Positions 7,635-16,865 of a DNA stretch of 64,000 nucleotides are shown here, piece after piece. A program made the translations under genes and the position numbers. Below the pieces are notes generated by a model. That model saw only the letters and a list, made by a program, of their open reading frames with translations, was not told where the DNA came from and ran no database searches. Positions within the stretch are counted from its first letter, which is position 1; every line of letters starts with the position of its first letter. Source of the DNA: Ruegeria sp. Alg231-54 (GTDB lineage Bacteria > Pseudomonadota > Alphaproteobacteria > Rhodobacterales > Rhodobacteraceae); NCBI RefSeq assembly GCF_900143525.1, contig NZ_FREZ01000016.1:25340-89339 (forward strand), in the 5' to 3' direction.

Positions 7635-9035
7635 TCAGACAGACGGGTAGCAGAAGCTATCTGTTGAGCAGTCTCCGCCTTCCAGACGAATCTGGTGGCT
7701 ACGATAGCCTTTTGGGAACTCGACATAGAAATCTTTGTCCAGTTCCAGACCACCGTTTTCTCCGACATTGGCCATGACCATTTGCCCGCCCTCATCGTCT
7801 GGGTAAAACTGATCATCCCACGTCGAATAGAGCGAATTGGTCCAGTAGACTCGTTTGCCGTCCCGGCTGATCTCAACCATTTGGGGTCCGTAGACAAAAT
7901 CCTTGCCGTTCGGGTGTTTCGCCCCGCGTGCAATCCCGCCAAGCTCGACCTTGCCGGTCAGCTTGGGGTTCATCGGGTCAGAAACATCATACTGATGCAT
8001 TTCTCCCTGACCCCAACAGGCGACGTAGAGGTACTTGTCGTCCAGGCTCAGGTCGATGTCGGTGACCAATGGGGGTACGGCCTCAAATCCCTGCAACAGG
8101 GGTGGAAGGTTCTCAGCCTTCTCAGGTCGCGGATCAATCGTGATCGTCTTTTTAGCCTCGAACGTTCCGTCATCCTTCTGCCACCATGTGAAAATTGCGC
8201 CCTGCAGGTTTGTGGTGTCCACGACGACGCCGCAAAAACCATAATCCTTTGCCGGATCATGAGCAGGCCGGATTTCCAAAGCCATCTGGTGGTTCGCACC
8301 CAGATCAATGGTTTGGACGTTGCGGCGTTCGCGCAGGTTCCAGAAATGGATCTTGTGGCCGTATTTGTTGGACAGCAAATCCTCGGCCACGATCCCGTTT
8401 TCAAACTGTGGCGGCAGCCCCCATTCCGAGCTTACCATGTAGTCCCGCGGAAGATTCCACCAGAAATCATAGTGCTTGTCCTGTTCACCTCGGTCCATCT
8501 CGTAGCGGCCAAGGATATCAAACGTCTCGCAGTCCATGATGAAAATGCCCGGAGGGCCATTCGTGCCATCGGCACCGCCGCCGCCGAGCGTTGAAACATA
8601 AATCCCTTCGGGACCGCAGTGGATTGTGTGCGGGCGGGAATAGCCCGTTTTGGCGAACACCTCTTCGGGTTCGATGATCTTGTGAATCTTCGCCTGCAGG
8701 GGGTCCTTCACATCGATCACGTAGATGCGCGAGGACCGGATTCCCGGTACAATCAGATACCTGCGTTCCAGAAATGCATGCCCTGTCAGGGGCGAAAGTG
8801 CAGAAGAGCACGCGTTCCAGCCAAAGTGGTGAAACTCGTCACCCTTGTTGGGCATGATAAGCTGATGGACGATCTGACTGTAGGTCTTCGATTTCGGGTC
8901 AACATCCACAACGGCCAGGCCATCCGGCTGTGAGCCGTCCGGACTGAGCATCAATGTGAAGGCGAGCGTTTCCGCCGGTGCCTCCATAGCAAGTTTCGGT
9001 GTGGCGTGAAAAGTCGGGTCAGGTCTCAAGTTCAT
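7635..9035 (-). CDS. mtoX: SBP56 (selenium-binding protein) family, methanethiol oxidase-like
   Basis: A 466-residue beta-propeller protein of the SBP56 family. Family motifs include GDEFHHFGWNACSSA, GYSRPHTIHCGPEGIYVS, YDFWWNLPRDYMVSSEWG, and the C-terminal SHQIRLEGGDCSTDSFCYP. Characterised bacterial members (Hyphomicrobium MtoX) oxidise methanethiol to formaldehyde, H2S and H2O2 using copper, and human SELENBP1 has the same activity. Unlike the periplasmic Hyphomicrobium enzyme there is no signal peptide, so this copy should be cytoplasmic. Methanethiol is a major DMSP product in marine alphaproteobacteria, which makes the activity plausible but unproven. A membrane protein gene follows at once. 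Confidence 0.85.
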   Translation of the reverse strand: MNLRPDPTFHATPKLAMEAPAETLAFTLMLSPDGSQPDGLAVVDVDPKSKTYSQIVHQLIMPNKGDEFHHFGWNACSSALSPLTGHAFLERRYLIVPGIRSSRIYVIDVKDPLQAKIHKIIEPEEVFAKTGYSRPHTIHCGPEGIYVSTLGGGGADGTNGPPGIFIMDCETFDILGRYEMDRGEQDKHYDFWWNLPRDYMVSSEWGLPPQFENGIVAEDLLSNKYGHKIHFWNLRERRNVQTIDLGANHQMALEIRPAHDPAKDYGFCGVVVDTTNLQGAIFTWWQKDDGTFEAKKTITIDPRPEKAENLPPLLQGFEAVPPLVTDIDLSLDDKYLYVACWGQGEMHQYDVSDPMNPKLTGKVELGGIARGAKHPNGKDFVYGPQMVEISRDGKRVYWTNSLYSTWDDQFYPDDEGGQMVMANVGENGGLELDKDFYVEFPKGYRSHQIRLEGGDCSTDSFCYPSV

Positions 9036-9336
9036 AACTGGCTCCTCCCAGGCCGTGGACGCCAGACCTAAATCAAGTTTTGTCTGGTATCGCCCAGAAC
9101 TGAGAATGGCACATATTCAAGATTCGCGAAAACGGGCCAAACTCAGGCACTTGAATTTGCCCTTTTGAATCGGCTCTTCCAATGACTGAAATGGGCTCAA
9201 AGCAGCCGTTTGCGGGGCTCTGTTTGAGTGACCGCCACGCGGACAAAGCTGCCGTTTGAATTCGCTCTGGGAATGTCGGCTTGTGTCGCTCAGTTTGGAG
9301 CAGTCGCATACTCCAAGGACGCAATTAGGACACGGC
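9036..9336. repeat. Intergenic gap with dispersed repeat
   Basis: No gene is supported. Around 9180-9260 is a copy of the dispersed repeat: TGGGCTCAAAGCAGCCGTTT, then GAGTGACCGCCACGCGGAC, then AAAGCTGCCGTTTG. The leftward SBP56 gene must have its promoter in this gap, but no clear -35/-10 pair was picked out. Confidence 0.55.
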
Positions 9337-10149
9337 TTATTTGGTCAACCGCCCCGCTGCGAACACGCCCGGGTCTATCGCCATGAGATGCACGTCATTA
9401 GTTGGTGCCATCTCCAATTTTCTGCACAAACCTTCAGAAGGCGCGTTACCTTCACGGATCCCTGTGAAAAAAGTCCCAAGACCATGGAGATCACGTATAG
9501 CAAGCATTGAATTTGCGCCCATGATCAGGGCAATCCCCTCGCCCCGCCGCGATTCATCTGTCGCTAGCATACCCCACCAAGCCTGATCGGCATTCCGGTG
9601 ATCAGGATGAAACTGCGCAACGGCTGCTGTTGCCGCGACGACTTTCCCATTGCGGTCACGTGCCAGCAAACACACGCTCGGGCGTCTCAGCCTGCGGATG
9701 AACGCGCCCATCGGAAGCAGGACTCCGCATGCCTGTGTGAGCGTATCCAATTTGGCCAAGTCATCACCTGGTGTTTGCGCATCTACATGCATGAGTTCGA
9801 GATCATCGGGTAACTTGCGCGACGCCAAAACCATGGCCGCGGCTTCAAGCGATGCTGCGCTCCCTTGCCAGTCAACGAACTGATCCGTTTTCAGACCGTG
9901 CTGTTCAAGCCCTTCACGCCTACGATCGGCAGCTTCGACAGGAGTTCCTTCGGCCATGCAAACGCCCTGTAGTCGAGTCATCGCAATTTGCTTCACCAAA
10001 TCGATGTCGTTCTCCGCGCTAAGGCCCACCGCGCGGCCATGGCAGGAATAAGTCGGGTCATTCTTGACCAATGTCCAAATACGGTCCGCCCTGCGTTGCA
10101 GGTCCTGCTGTTCTGGCTGGCCAAAAAATTCATTCGAAAAATCTGTCAT
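9337..10149 (-). CDS. GNAT-type acetyltransferase-like protein
   Basis: A 270-residue protein. The C-terminal half has the look of a GNAT fold: QAWWGMLATDESRRGEGIAL resembles the acetyl-CoA pyrophosphate loop (usually Q/RxxGxG/A, here RRGEGI), followed by helix and DLHGLGTFFTGIREGNAPSE, where the last segment matches the motif B position. The N-terminal half (about 130 residues) is unassigned and contains a conserved-looking RLQGVCMAEGTPVEAADRRR. The substrate is unknown. It stands alone between two repeat-bearing gaps. Confidence 0.65.
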   Translation of the reverse strand: MTDFSNEFFGQPEQQDLQRRADRIWTLVKNDPTYSCHGRAVGLSAENDIDLVKQIAMTRLQGVCMAEGTPVEAADRRREGLEQHGLKTDQFVDWQGSAASLEAAAMVLASRKLPDDLELMHVDAQTPGDDLAKLDTLTQACGVLLPMGAFIRRLRRPSVCLLARDRNGKVVAATAAVAQFHPDHRNADQAWWGMLATDESRRGEGIALIMGANSMLAIRDLHGLGTFFTGIREGNAPSEGLCRKLEMAPTNDVHLMAIDPGVFAAGRLTK

Positions 10150-10638
10150 AACTTATTCGTAGCATCAGCAAGCTTGATGGGAAGAAAAATCTAGCAACGC
10201 GCTTTGGCGACCAAATAACAGCGGACAATCGTGTGCAGTGCAGCATTCAGCAGTTTGGGCTCTTTCCAGACCTTAGCCGCACTTAGCTCAAACGGCGGCT
10301 GAGCGGACAAATTTACCGTTGGCTCAATGGTTCCTGAGGACCGGTCTCAGCCCATAGCGGACGTTTGAGTCCGACGCTCGGGGCGGGAAGCGGACGTGTC
10401 GCTGCGACCGCGCCAAAGTCTCCAGTCACTTCAACAAAGCGGACGTTGGAGCGGTCTGCTGTTGCCGCAGTGTTCATGCCGCTAATGAAGAGGAGTTTTG
10501 ACAGTTTCCCACGAAACTCGGCCTGTTCGTCAAATCAAGGAGCGTCTCATTTAGTTTTAATTCCCGAAACATGGCCTTGCTACTCAGCCGTTCAAGGTTT
10601 GGTTCAGGTCATCCCGTTTCAATCAAAATGAAAGGCCA
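10150..10638. repeat. Intergenic gap with dispersed repeat pieces
   Basis: No gene is supported in these 489 bases. Several pieces of the dispersed repeat occur: GCTCAAACGGCGGCTGAGCG near 10278, GCGGACAAATTTACCG near 10303, and a further tract of GCGGACGTTTGAG and AAGCGGACGTG between 10357 and 10397. The short frames are products of the repeat's composition. Confidence 0.55.
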
Positions 10639-11292
10639 TTAAAGAATCGATTGCCCTGTAGACTTCCAATCAAAAAGAAACTGTTCAATGCCGGCGTCCG
10701 TCAGCGGATGCGTGACTAGTTTGCGGATGACGGACGGGGGTATCGTGGCAATGTCGGATCCGGCCAAAGCAGCCTCAGTTATGTGATTGGAGCTTCTGAT
10801 GGATGCTGCAATGATTTCAGTTTCAATGTCATAATTGTCGAAGATGCTCCGGATATCACTAATGAGGTCGACCCCATCCAGATTGATATCGTCCAATCTG
10901 CCAATGAAAGGCGATATATAGGTCGCACCCGCTTTCGCCGCCAAGAGTGCCTGATTGGCTGAAAAACAGAGTGTGACGTTCGTGCTGATCCCTTCCTTTT
11001 TGAAATGAGCACAGGCCCTGAGGCCATCCAGTGTCAGCGGCAGTTTGACAACGACGTTGTCGGCGATTGCTGCAAGATGCTCTCCCTCTGCAATCATTCC
11101 CGCAGTATCAAGGGCTGCAACTTCTGCCGACACGGGTGTATCTGTCAGGGTGCAAATTTCGGCGATAACTTCTTTGAAATTGCGGTCGGACTTGGCAATC
11201 AGGCTTGGATTGGTGGTGATACCATCTACTAATCCAAAGCCTATAAGGTCTTTAATCTCGTCTACTTCTGCTGTGTCCACAAAGAACTTCAT
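10639..11292 (-). CDS. Transaldolase / fructose-6-phosphate aldolase-like
   Basis: A 217-residue small transaldolase of the MipB/TalC/FSA class. It opens with [16 protein letters not shown], then [21 protein letters not shown] with the Schiff-base Lys, [20 protein letters not shown], and [10 protein letters not shown]. The family either transfers dihydroxyacetone units between sugar phosphates or splits fructose-6-phosphate. It follows the fructose transport operon frcBCAK by 93 bases in the same direction, consistent with use of fructose-6-phosphate made from imported fructose. Whether it is a transaldolase or a true FSA cannot be decided by eye. Confidence 0.88.
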   Translation of the reverse strand: MKFFVDTAEVDEIKDLIGFGLVDGITTNPSLIAKSDRNFKEVIAEICTLTDTPVSAEVAALDTAGMIAEGEHLAAIADNVVVKLPLTLDGLRACAHFKKEGISTNVTLCFSANQALLAAKAGATYISPFIGRLDDINLDGVDLISDIRSIFDNYDIETEIIAASIRSSNHITEAALAGSDIATIPPSVIRKLVTHPLTDAGIEQFLFDWKSTGQSIL

Positions 11293-11385
11293 GAGGTTTC
11301 CTCATCGTGAATGGAGTGATTTTGGTTGCACCTGAACCCGCCTAGAGGTGCTGCTTTAACGGATGGGTGAATCTAATGCGCAAAT

Positions 11386-12057
11386 TCAGATTGCGTAGCG
11401 CATCCCGAATTCGGTGTAATTCTGGTTCAGTGTAAGATCGGCTTTCCGGCTATCACGGATGACACGTTCAGCGTTGGGCAGATCGTTCGTTTTCGCGCGT
11501 TGCAACGCGGTTTTCGGATCAAATCCATGCTTGATCCAGCGGTGTTGCAACCGCTTTTCGAGTTCTTCCAAAGTTGGGCTGACAAAAACCGTTGCGGCAT
11601 AGACATCCGCCAATGTTCTCCACAGGTCGCTATCCATCAGAAGGTAGTTCCCTTCAACAACAACAGTCGGAGTGTCCGGGTGAACCGCAATCGCGTTGGC
11701 AATGGCGAGATCCATTTGACGGTCAAATCTGGGGTGAAAGGATTCATGCTGCGCGGATTGCAACTTTTGTATTGCATTGCAAAACCCAACTGCATCGAAG
11801 GTTTCTGGCGCGCCTTTTCTCGCCAGCAATCCTCGCGCTTCAAGTACACGATTGTCTAAATGGTAGCCATCCATAGGCACTAACGTGGCTAACGGAACCG
11901 ACGAGTTCTGTTGTGCGTTCAGCGATTTCACAACGGATTCTGCCAGGGTCGACTTTCCGGATGCAGGGGGGCCGGCGATTGCGACAATCGTCCGAACCCC
12001 AACCTGCTTCCGGGAGGAGATCAGGTCGCACACGCGCTTTGCATCCTGCTCGATCAC
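11386..12057 (-). CDS. frcK: FrcK-like P-loop sugar kinase
   Basis: A 223-residue kinase of the pantothenate/uridine kinase-like P-loop group. Walker A is GPPASGKST near residue 29, a PMDGYHLDNRVLE segment follows, and VVVEGNYLLMD marks Walker B. In Sinorhizobium meliloti the same kind of gene, frcK, closes the fructose operon frcBCAK, which is the order here. The GTG start overlaps the frcA stop by 4 bases, so the two are translationally coupled. The likely role is phosphorylation of incoming sugar, although the exact substrate of FrcK was not firmly settled and is inferred from position. Confidence 0.85.
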   Translation of the reverse strand: MIEQDAKRVCDLISSRKQVGVRTIVAIAGPPASGKSTLAESVVKSLNAQQNSSVPLATLVPMDGYHLDNRVLEARGLLARKGAPETFDAVGFCNAIQKLQSAQHESFHPRFDRQMDLAIANAIAVHPDTPTVVVEGNYLLMDSDLWRTLADVYAATVFVSPTLEELEKRLQHRWIKHGFDPKTALQRAKTNDLPNAERVIRDSRKADLTLNQNYTEFGMRYAI

Positions 12058-12836
12058 GCGGTGCCTTCTTTTGGTGGTTCTTTGGCACCGGTCATAAAGG
12101 CCACGGCGTCGGACATCGTGTAGTCCTTGGGATCAATCGTGCAGAGCCTATTGCCGAGCCGGTGCACATGAATTCGGTCAGCGACTTCGAAGACATGTGG
12201 CATGTTGTGGCTGATCAGGATGATCGGAATACCACGTGCGCGTACGTCCTGGATCAGCTCAAGCACCTTGCGGCTCTCTTTCACGCCCAAAGCCGCTGTG
12301 GGCTCATCCATGATGATGAACTTGGTCGCAAAGGCGGCTGCGCGCGCAACGGCAACGCCTTGACGCTGGCCGCCGGACAACGTCTCTATCGCCTGATTGA
12401 TTGACTGCACGGTCATGAGGCCAAGCTCAGTCAGTTTTTCGCGGGCGAACTTCTCCATAGCTGGCCGGTCGAGCTGACGCATGTATTTGCCCATGAAACC
12501 CTTTTTGCGGATCTCCCGCCCCATGAACATGTTGTCCGCAATCGAAAGTGCAGGAGACATGGCAAGCTGCTGATAGACGATTTCGATACCCATATTCCGG
12601 GCGTCGATTGGAGAGTTAAAGTTTACCTTCTTTCCTTCGATCAGGATCTCGCCCTCATCCGGGATTGTGGCCCCGCATATCGCCTTGACGATGGAAGATT
12701 TGCCAGCGCCGTTGTCTCCGATAACGGCTAGGATTTCTCCTTGCCGCAGTTCAAAGTCGGAATGGTCGATGGCGGTGACGTGGCCGTAGCGCTTCACGAT
12801 CCCGCGCCCTTGGACGACTGGAGTTGTGCCTGACAT
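12054..12836 (-). CDS. frcA: Fructose ABC transporter ATP-binding protein FrcA
   Basis: A 260-residue single-domain sugar ABC ATPase. Walker A GDNGAGKSS, signature LSGGQRQGVAVARAA, Walker B FIIMDEPTAALG and switch ILISHN are all present. The ATG at 12836 is chosen because it shares one base with the frcC stop (TAATG), whereas the reading can be extended 26 codons further into frcC without a ribosome site. Most sugar importers of this class have a fused double ATPase; the single-domain form is characteristic of FrcA. Confidence 0.92.
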   Translation of the reverse strand: MSGTTPVVQGRGIVKRYGHVTAIDHSDFELRQGEILAVIGDNGAGKSSIVKAICGATIPDEGEILIEGKKVNFNSPIDARNMGIEIVYQQLAMSPALSIADNMFMGREIRKKGFMGKYMRQLDRPAMEKFAREKLTELGLMTVQSINQAIETLSGGQRQGVAVARAAAFATKFIIMDEPTAALGVKESRKVLELIQDVRARGIPIILISHNMPHVFEVADRIHVHRLGNRLCTIDPKDYTMSDAVAFMTGAKEPPKEGTA

Positions 12837-13906
12837 TAGCCCGATACCTTTCTGATCCACTGGTCGACAGCGACCGCCGCGATGATGAGAAGACCGATCA
12901 ATAGGAAGGTCCATTGCGCATCGGCACCAAGCAGCCTTAGCCCAAGAGTAAACACTCCGACGATCAGTGCGCCGAATAGCGATCCCAAAATGGAGCCCCG
13001 CCCGCCGAACAGAGAGATGCCTCCGATCACAACAGCGGTGATGCTTTCAATGTTGGCCAATTGGCCGGACGTTGGCGAGACTGATCCGATGCGCCCAATC
13101 AGAGCCCAGCCCGCGAAGGCACAGATCAAGCCAGACAACATGTAGACGGACATGAGCGTTCGATGGACGTTGACACCTGATAGTTCGGCGGCCTCAGGAT
13201 CGTCACCCACGGCATAGACATGCCTTCCCCAAGCCGTGTGTTTAAGCGCATAGGCCAACACAAAAATCAGGGCCAGCATGAAAATGACGCCAACAGTAAA
13301 GGTCGCTCCACCAATGCTGAATTTGGTTCCGAAGAATTGAAGGAAGGGAGCGTTGGCTTCGATGTCCTGACTGCGAATAGTCTCGTTCGCGGAATACAGG
13401 AAGTTGGTCGCCAGTACGATCTGCCACATCCCGAGTGTGACAATGAAGGGGGGGAGTTTAACGCGGCTGACAAGCCAGCCGTTCAGTGCTCCGATCAAGG
13501 TTCCAACTGCAAGCCCGCACATTACAGCTATTGGCACTGGAATGCCGTATCGGAAAGAGAACTGCCCCATGATAACAGAAGAAAATACCATGATTGCGCC
13601 GACGCTCAGATCGATGCCGGCGGTCAGAATGATCAGGCTTTGCGCTGCGGCCACGATACCGACGATCTGAACCTGCTGAAGGATCAAGGTCATGGCAAAG
13701 GGCGAGAAGAACTTTGACCCCAATAGCAGTCCGAAAATCAATATCGCACCGACCAGAACGATAAGCGGCACAAAGGATGGGTTGACGTGGAGAAGATGCT
13801 GTAACCTCCCCAGAACGCCACGCCGATGGTCCTCAAAAGCCGCAACAGTTTCTGTTCTGCTGGCAGCGGATTCAAATTCCTGGGCGCTTTGGTTTGCTTC
13901 GGACAT
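12836..13906 (-). CDS. frcC: Fructose ABC transporter permease FrcC
   Basis: A 356-residue RbsC-like permease. A hydrophilic N-terminal tail of about 40 residues precedes 8-10 membrane helices. The family motif LTAGIDLSVGAIMVFSSV is present, as are GWLVSRVKLPPFIVTLG and the late loop VVIGGISLFGGRGSILGSLFGAL. GGGGGAG lies just ahead of the ATG at 13906. The spacer before it carries a strong hairpin that may lower expression relative to the binding protein gene. Confidence 0.92.
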   Translation of the reverse strand: MSEANQSAQEFESAASRTETVAAFEDHRRGVLGRLQHLLHVNPSFVPLIVLVGAILIFGLLLGSKFFSPFAMTLILQQVQIVGIVAAAQSLIILTAGIDLSVGAIMVFSSVIMGQFSFRYGIPVPIAVMCGLAVGTLIGALNGWLVSRVKLPPFIVTLGMWQIVLATNFLYSANETIRSQDIEANAPFLQFFGTKFSIGGATFTVGVIFMLALIFVLAYALKHTAWGRHVYAVGDDPEAAELSGVNVHRTLMSVYMLSGLICAFAGWALIGRIGSVSPTSGQLANIESITAVVIGGISLFGGRGSILGSLFGALIVGVFTLGLRLLGADAQWTFLLIGLLIIAAVAVDQWIRKVSG

Positions 13907-13984
13907 ATCTCCCCCTTTTCACGGGCGGCGTTACGCCCACGAGATGAGTGTACAGGAAGTTTCAGTTTGCTGGTGAAAGGAGTG

Positions 13985-14008
13985 ATGAGGCGCTCTCATG
14001 CGCCTCAT
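13985..14008 (-). terminator. Intercistronic hairpin between frcB and frcC
   Basis: ATGAGGCGC at 13985-13993 pairs perfectly with GCGCCTCAT at 14000-14008 around a 6-base loop. There is no long T-tract on the leftward strand, so it is more likely an mRNA-stabilising or partial-termination structure than a full terminator. A smaller GGGCG/CGCCC hairpin sits at 13922-13937. Confidence 0.55.
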
Positions 14009-14022
14009 ACATTAGGTCTGTT

Positions 14023-15042
14023 TTAGCCCCAGCAGAGCTCCAAGCCATCGGCTACCGAAATCGATTCCACGCCATCAACAGGTTGGTCCGTGATGAGCGC
14101 GACTCCAGTATCATAGAAGTCTTTTCCGGGCGTGTTTTCAGGCTTTACGCCTTCCTCAGCCCACTTTTTGACAGCCTCGACCCCAAGCGAAGCCATCAAA
14201 AGCGGATACTGCTGGCTTGTAGCTCCAATAACTCCGGCCTGCACATTTTGTACACCGGGGCAGCCACCGTCGACCGAAACGATCAGCACATCGTTTTCAC
14301 GTCCAATGGATTTCAGAGCCTCATAGGCACCTGCCGCTGCCGGTTCATTGATCGTGTGAACAACGTTGATCGCCGAGTCCTTGGCCAGAAGGTTCTCCAT
14401 GGCGCGGCGCCCACCTTCTTCGTTGCCGTCGGTCACGTCACTGCCGACCAATCGTGCATCAGATTCATCGCCGATGACATTGGGGTCTGCCAGGTCCACA
14501 CCAAAGCCGTCGAGGAAGCCCTGATTGCGAAGAACGTCCACGGTTGGCTGACTGACGTTCAGATCAAGCGTCGCAATTTTTGCGTCTGCCGCTGCGTCGC
14601 CCATCTTTGCCTTCGCCCATTGTCCGATCAACAGGCCAGCTTTGTAGTTGTCTGTCGCAAAGGTTGCGTCAGCGGAATCAATCGGGCTTAGCGGCGTGTC
14701 CAGAGCAATAACCAGGAGGCCAGCATCACGCGCCTGCTGAACAGCGGGGACAATCGAGCTTGTGTCCGAGGCCGTCAGGAGAATTCCTTTTGCGCCGTCG
14801 AGAATACAAGTTTCAATGGCCTGAACTTGAGTTTCATGGTCGCCGTCGATTTTACCGGCAAAGGCCTTCAAAGTCATACCAAGTTCTTCTGCCTTGGCCG
14901 TTGCGCCTTCCTTCATCTTTACAAAGAATGGATTGGTATCTGTCTTCGTGATTAGACAAACGGTCTCTCCGGCCGCGTGAGCAGATGCAGCAGCCACCGT
15001 AAGCGCGGTAGCAGACGCGGCAATCTTGAATAGATTTTTCAT
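14023..15042 (-). CDS. frcB: Fructose ABC transporter substrate-binding protein FrcB
   Basis: A 339-residue periplasmic binding protein of the RbsB type. The start at 15042 is set by GGGAGGAA seven bases upstream and gives a clear signal peptide ([20 protein letters not shown], cleavage after SAHA). Features are [58 protein letters not shown] and [20 protein letters not shown]. Fructose as ligand comes from the operon match to S. meliloti frcBCAK. It is the promoter-proximal gene, divergent from frcR. Confidence 0.92.
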   Translation of the reverse strand: MKNLFKIAASATALTVAAASAHAAGETVCLITKTDTNPFFVKMKEGATAKAEELGMTLKAFAGKIDGDHETQVQAIETCILDGAKGILLTASDTSSIVPAVQQARDAGLLVIALDTPLSPIDSADATFATDNYKAGLLIGQWAKAKMGDAAADAKIATLDLNVSQPTVDVLRNQGFLDGFGVDLADPNVIGDESDARLVGSDVTDGNEEGGRRAMENLLAKDSAINVVHTINEPAAAGAYEALKSIGRENDVLIVSVDGGCPGVQNVQAGVIGATSQQYPLLMASLGVEAVKKWAEEGVKPENTPGKDFYDTGVALITDQPVDGVESISVADGLELCWG

Positions 15043-15155
15043 GTATTCCTCCCAGAAAATTGTTGATGCCCCGCATGGCGCACCAACGAGACTCGCCCTC
15101 ATCCTCCAATGAAGGTCTGATTCAAGAAACTGTGATTCTGGTTCTCTTGTCAATA

Positions 15156-15176
15156 AATAAATAAAGTTTATTTATT
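15156..15176. promoter_or_regulatory. Putative FrcR (ROK) operator
   Basis: AATAAATAAA at 15156-15165 and TTTATTTATT at 15167-15176 form a perfect inverted repeat around a single G. It lies between the divergent frcB and frcR starts. ROK repressors such as XylR, NagC and Mlc bind A+T-rich palindromes with TTT/AAA half-sites, so this is the best candidate for FrcR control of both directions. Confidence 0.7.
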
Positions 15177-15216
15177 AATTAACCCAAGCACCTTTTCATA
15201 AGAAAACAAGGTGTTT

Positions 15217-16428
15217 ATGTTCAGGCTTATGGAGAGAGAGGCGCTCAACACACTGACCGGTGGGGTAAGTCAAAGCGGGGTTCGCGATCACAACGAACGT
15301 CTGATTTTGACGGTTTTACAGCGGCATGGACCCGCCGCAGGCGCCGACGTCGCGCGATTAACGGGCCTGTCTCCTCAGACTGTATCAATCATTCTGCGCA
15401 AGCTTGAAAAGGACTCGATTCTCAAGCGTGGAACCCCACTACGCGGGAAGGTTGGAAAGCCTTCAATCCCTATGAAATTAAACCCGGAAGGCATCTTGTC
15501 GGTTGGGATGAAGATCGGGCGGCGTAGCGCCGATCTGCTCTTGATCGACTTTACGGGCACGCCGCGCCGCCAACTTTCCACGACTTATGACTATCCGTTA
15601 CCAGAGGTCATTTTCGGGTTTTTGGAGTCTGGTTTAGAAACGCTTCTGTCACACGAACCTCAGAGGCTTCGTGATCGTGTTTGTGGGATCGGGATCGGAA
15701 CCCCATTCGAACTTTGGAAATGGCACGATCTGTCTGGGTTTGCTGCAAAAAAATTCCGGTCTTGGAGAAACGTGAACTTCTTTTCCGAGATCGCCAAGTT
15801 CAGCGACTTGCCGGTTTTTGTGGTCAACGACGCGACAGCCGCATGTCACGCAGAGCATCTCTATGGGCGTGGGGCGGAATACCGTGACTATTTCTACTTC
15901 TATATTGGCTCAATGATCGGCGGCGGTGTTGCACTGAACGGCACCGTGTTCGAAGGCAACCAAGGCAATGCTGGTGCATTGGGCGCCATGCGCACGACCG
16001 GTCCTTTGGGTGAAAGCCAACAACTGATCGACACGGCGTCGCTGTTTTTGCTCGAGGACCGATTGATCGAAGCGGGAGTCGACCCGGGGATTCTATGGGA
16101 GAAGCCCCAGGATTGGAGCAGCATTTCTCGCTATGTCGAGCCGTGGATTGGCACCACGGCGCAAGAATTAGCTAAGGCCGCTCTTTCAATCTGTGCTGTC
16201 ATCGACTTTGAGGCCATTTTCATCGATGGCGCGTTCCCGCCTGAGGTTCGGGAAGAACTGGTGTCAAGGGTTCGCCGTTACTTAGTCAACCAAGACAAAC
16301 GCGGCTTGATTCCTCCGGTCGTTGAGGCCGCTGCGGTTGGGGAAAACGCTCGCGGCATTGGGGCGGCTAGCAGCCCAATTTTCCGCCAGTTTCTATTGAA
16401 TACCAATGCTGGGCTTTCTGGAATGTAG
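15217..16428 (+). CDS. frcR: ROK-family transcriptional regulator FrcR
   Basis: About 403 residues. The N-terminal winged helix (RLILTVLQRHGPAAGADVAR, then LSPQTVSIILRKLEKDSIL) precedes a ROK sugar-kinase-like domain with FVVNDATAACHAEHLYGRG and YFYIGSMIGGGVALNGTVFE. The usual ROK zinc motif (CGxxGCxE) is replaced by GNQGNAGALGAM, so this is likely a pure sensor without the typical zinc site. The ATG at 15217 has AAGG at 15208-15211; a GTG at 15211 would overlap that site. It is divergent from the frc operon, as frcR is in Sinorhizobium relatives. Confidence 0.88.
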   Translation: MFRLMEREALNTLTGGVSQSGVRDHNERLILTVLQRHGPAAGADVARLTGLSPQTVSIILRKLEKDSILKRGTPLRGKVGKPSIPMKLNPEGILSVGMKIGRRSADLLLIDFTGTPRRQLSTTYDYPLPEVIFGFLESGLETLLSHEPQRLRDRVCGIGIGTPFELWKWHDLSGFAAKKFRSWRNVNFFSEIAKFSDLPVFVVNDATAACHAEHLYGRGAEYRDYFYFYIGSMIGGGVALNGTVFEGNQGNAGALGAMRTTGPLGESQQLIDTASLFLLEDRLIEAGVDPGILWEKPQDWSSISRYVEPWIGTTAQELAKAALSICAVIDFEAIFIDGAFPPEVREELVSRVRRYLVNQDKRGLIPPVVEAAAVGENARGIGAASSPIFRQFLLNTNAGLSGM

Positions 16429-16865
16429 CCGAAGTTCATCGCAGTCAAATTTTCAAAGCAGGAATTATCCGCTGGTCATGCTTTACGTTGCGGCCTTTGA
16501 ACGCCGCTTTGGCACGCGCGAGCTCAGCTTGGATTGGACCGCATGCCAGCCGCGAACGACCGCTTTGAAATACTATGTCGCAAGCTTATCACCTGCCGTC
16601 GAAAGTGGGTAACAGGCCGATTGCTCATCTTACGCCGCCGTGGCCAACGTGAGTTTGCAAAGTCCGCTTCCTGCGCATTACTGTCGTTAGCGCGGACTGC
16701 AGCACCTGGTAACTTTGGGCTCGGAGTAGTCGTTCGCTGCGATCTATCTGAGTGACCGCTATGCGTACAAAGAGAGCAGTGGATTGCGTTTCTCGGACAA
16801 TCAGTTTTTGTCCAAACGGCTTCTTGGCACTTTTTGTACCAGGAGTGTGTTCGGGCGAAAGCAAA
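16429..16865. repeat. Intergenic gap with dispersed repeat
   Basis: No gene is supported in these 437 bases. Repeat pieces include CCGCGAACGACCGCTTTGAA near 16549, TTTGCAAAGTCCGCTTCCTG near 16655, and GGGCTCGGAGTAGTCGTTCG near 16719 followed by GAGTGACCGCTATGCGTAC near 16750. It separates frcR from a leftward exporter gene, so it ends two converging units. Confidence 0.55.

Noticed and set aside
7695..8594. 299-codon plus-strand frame
   Set aside because: It lies wholly within the SBP56 gene on the other strand and has no ribosome site or family motif.
12837..12914. 26-codon N-terminal extension of FrcA
   Set aside because: It runs inside frcC without a ribosome site, and the TAATG junction at 12836 is the natural start.
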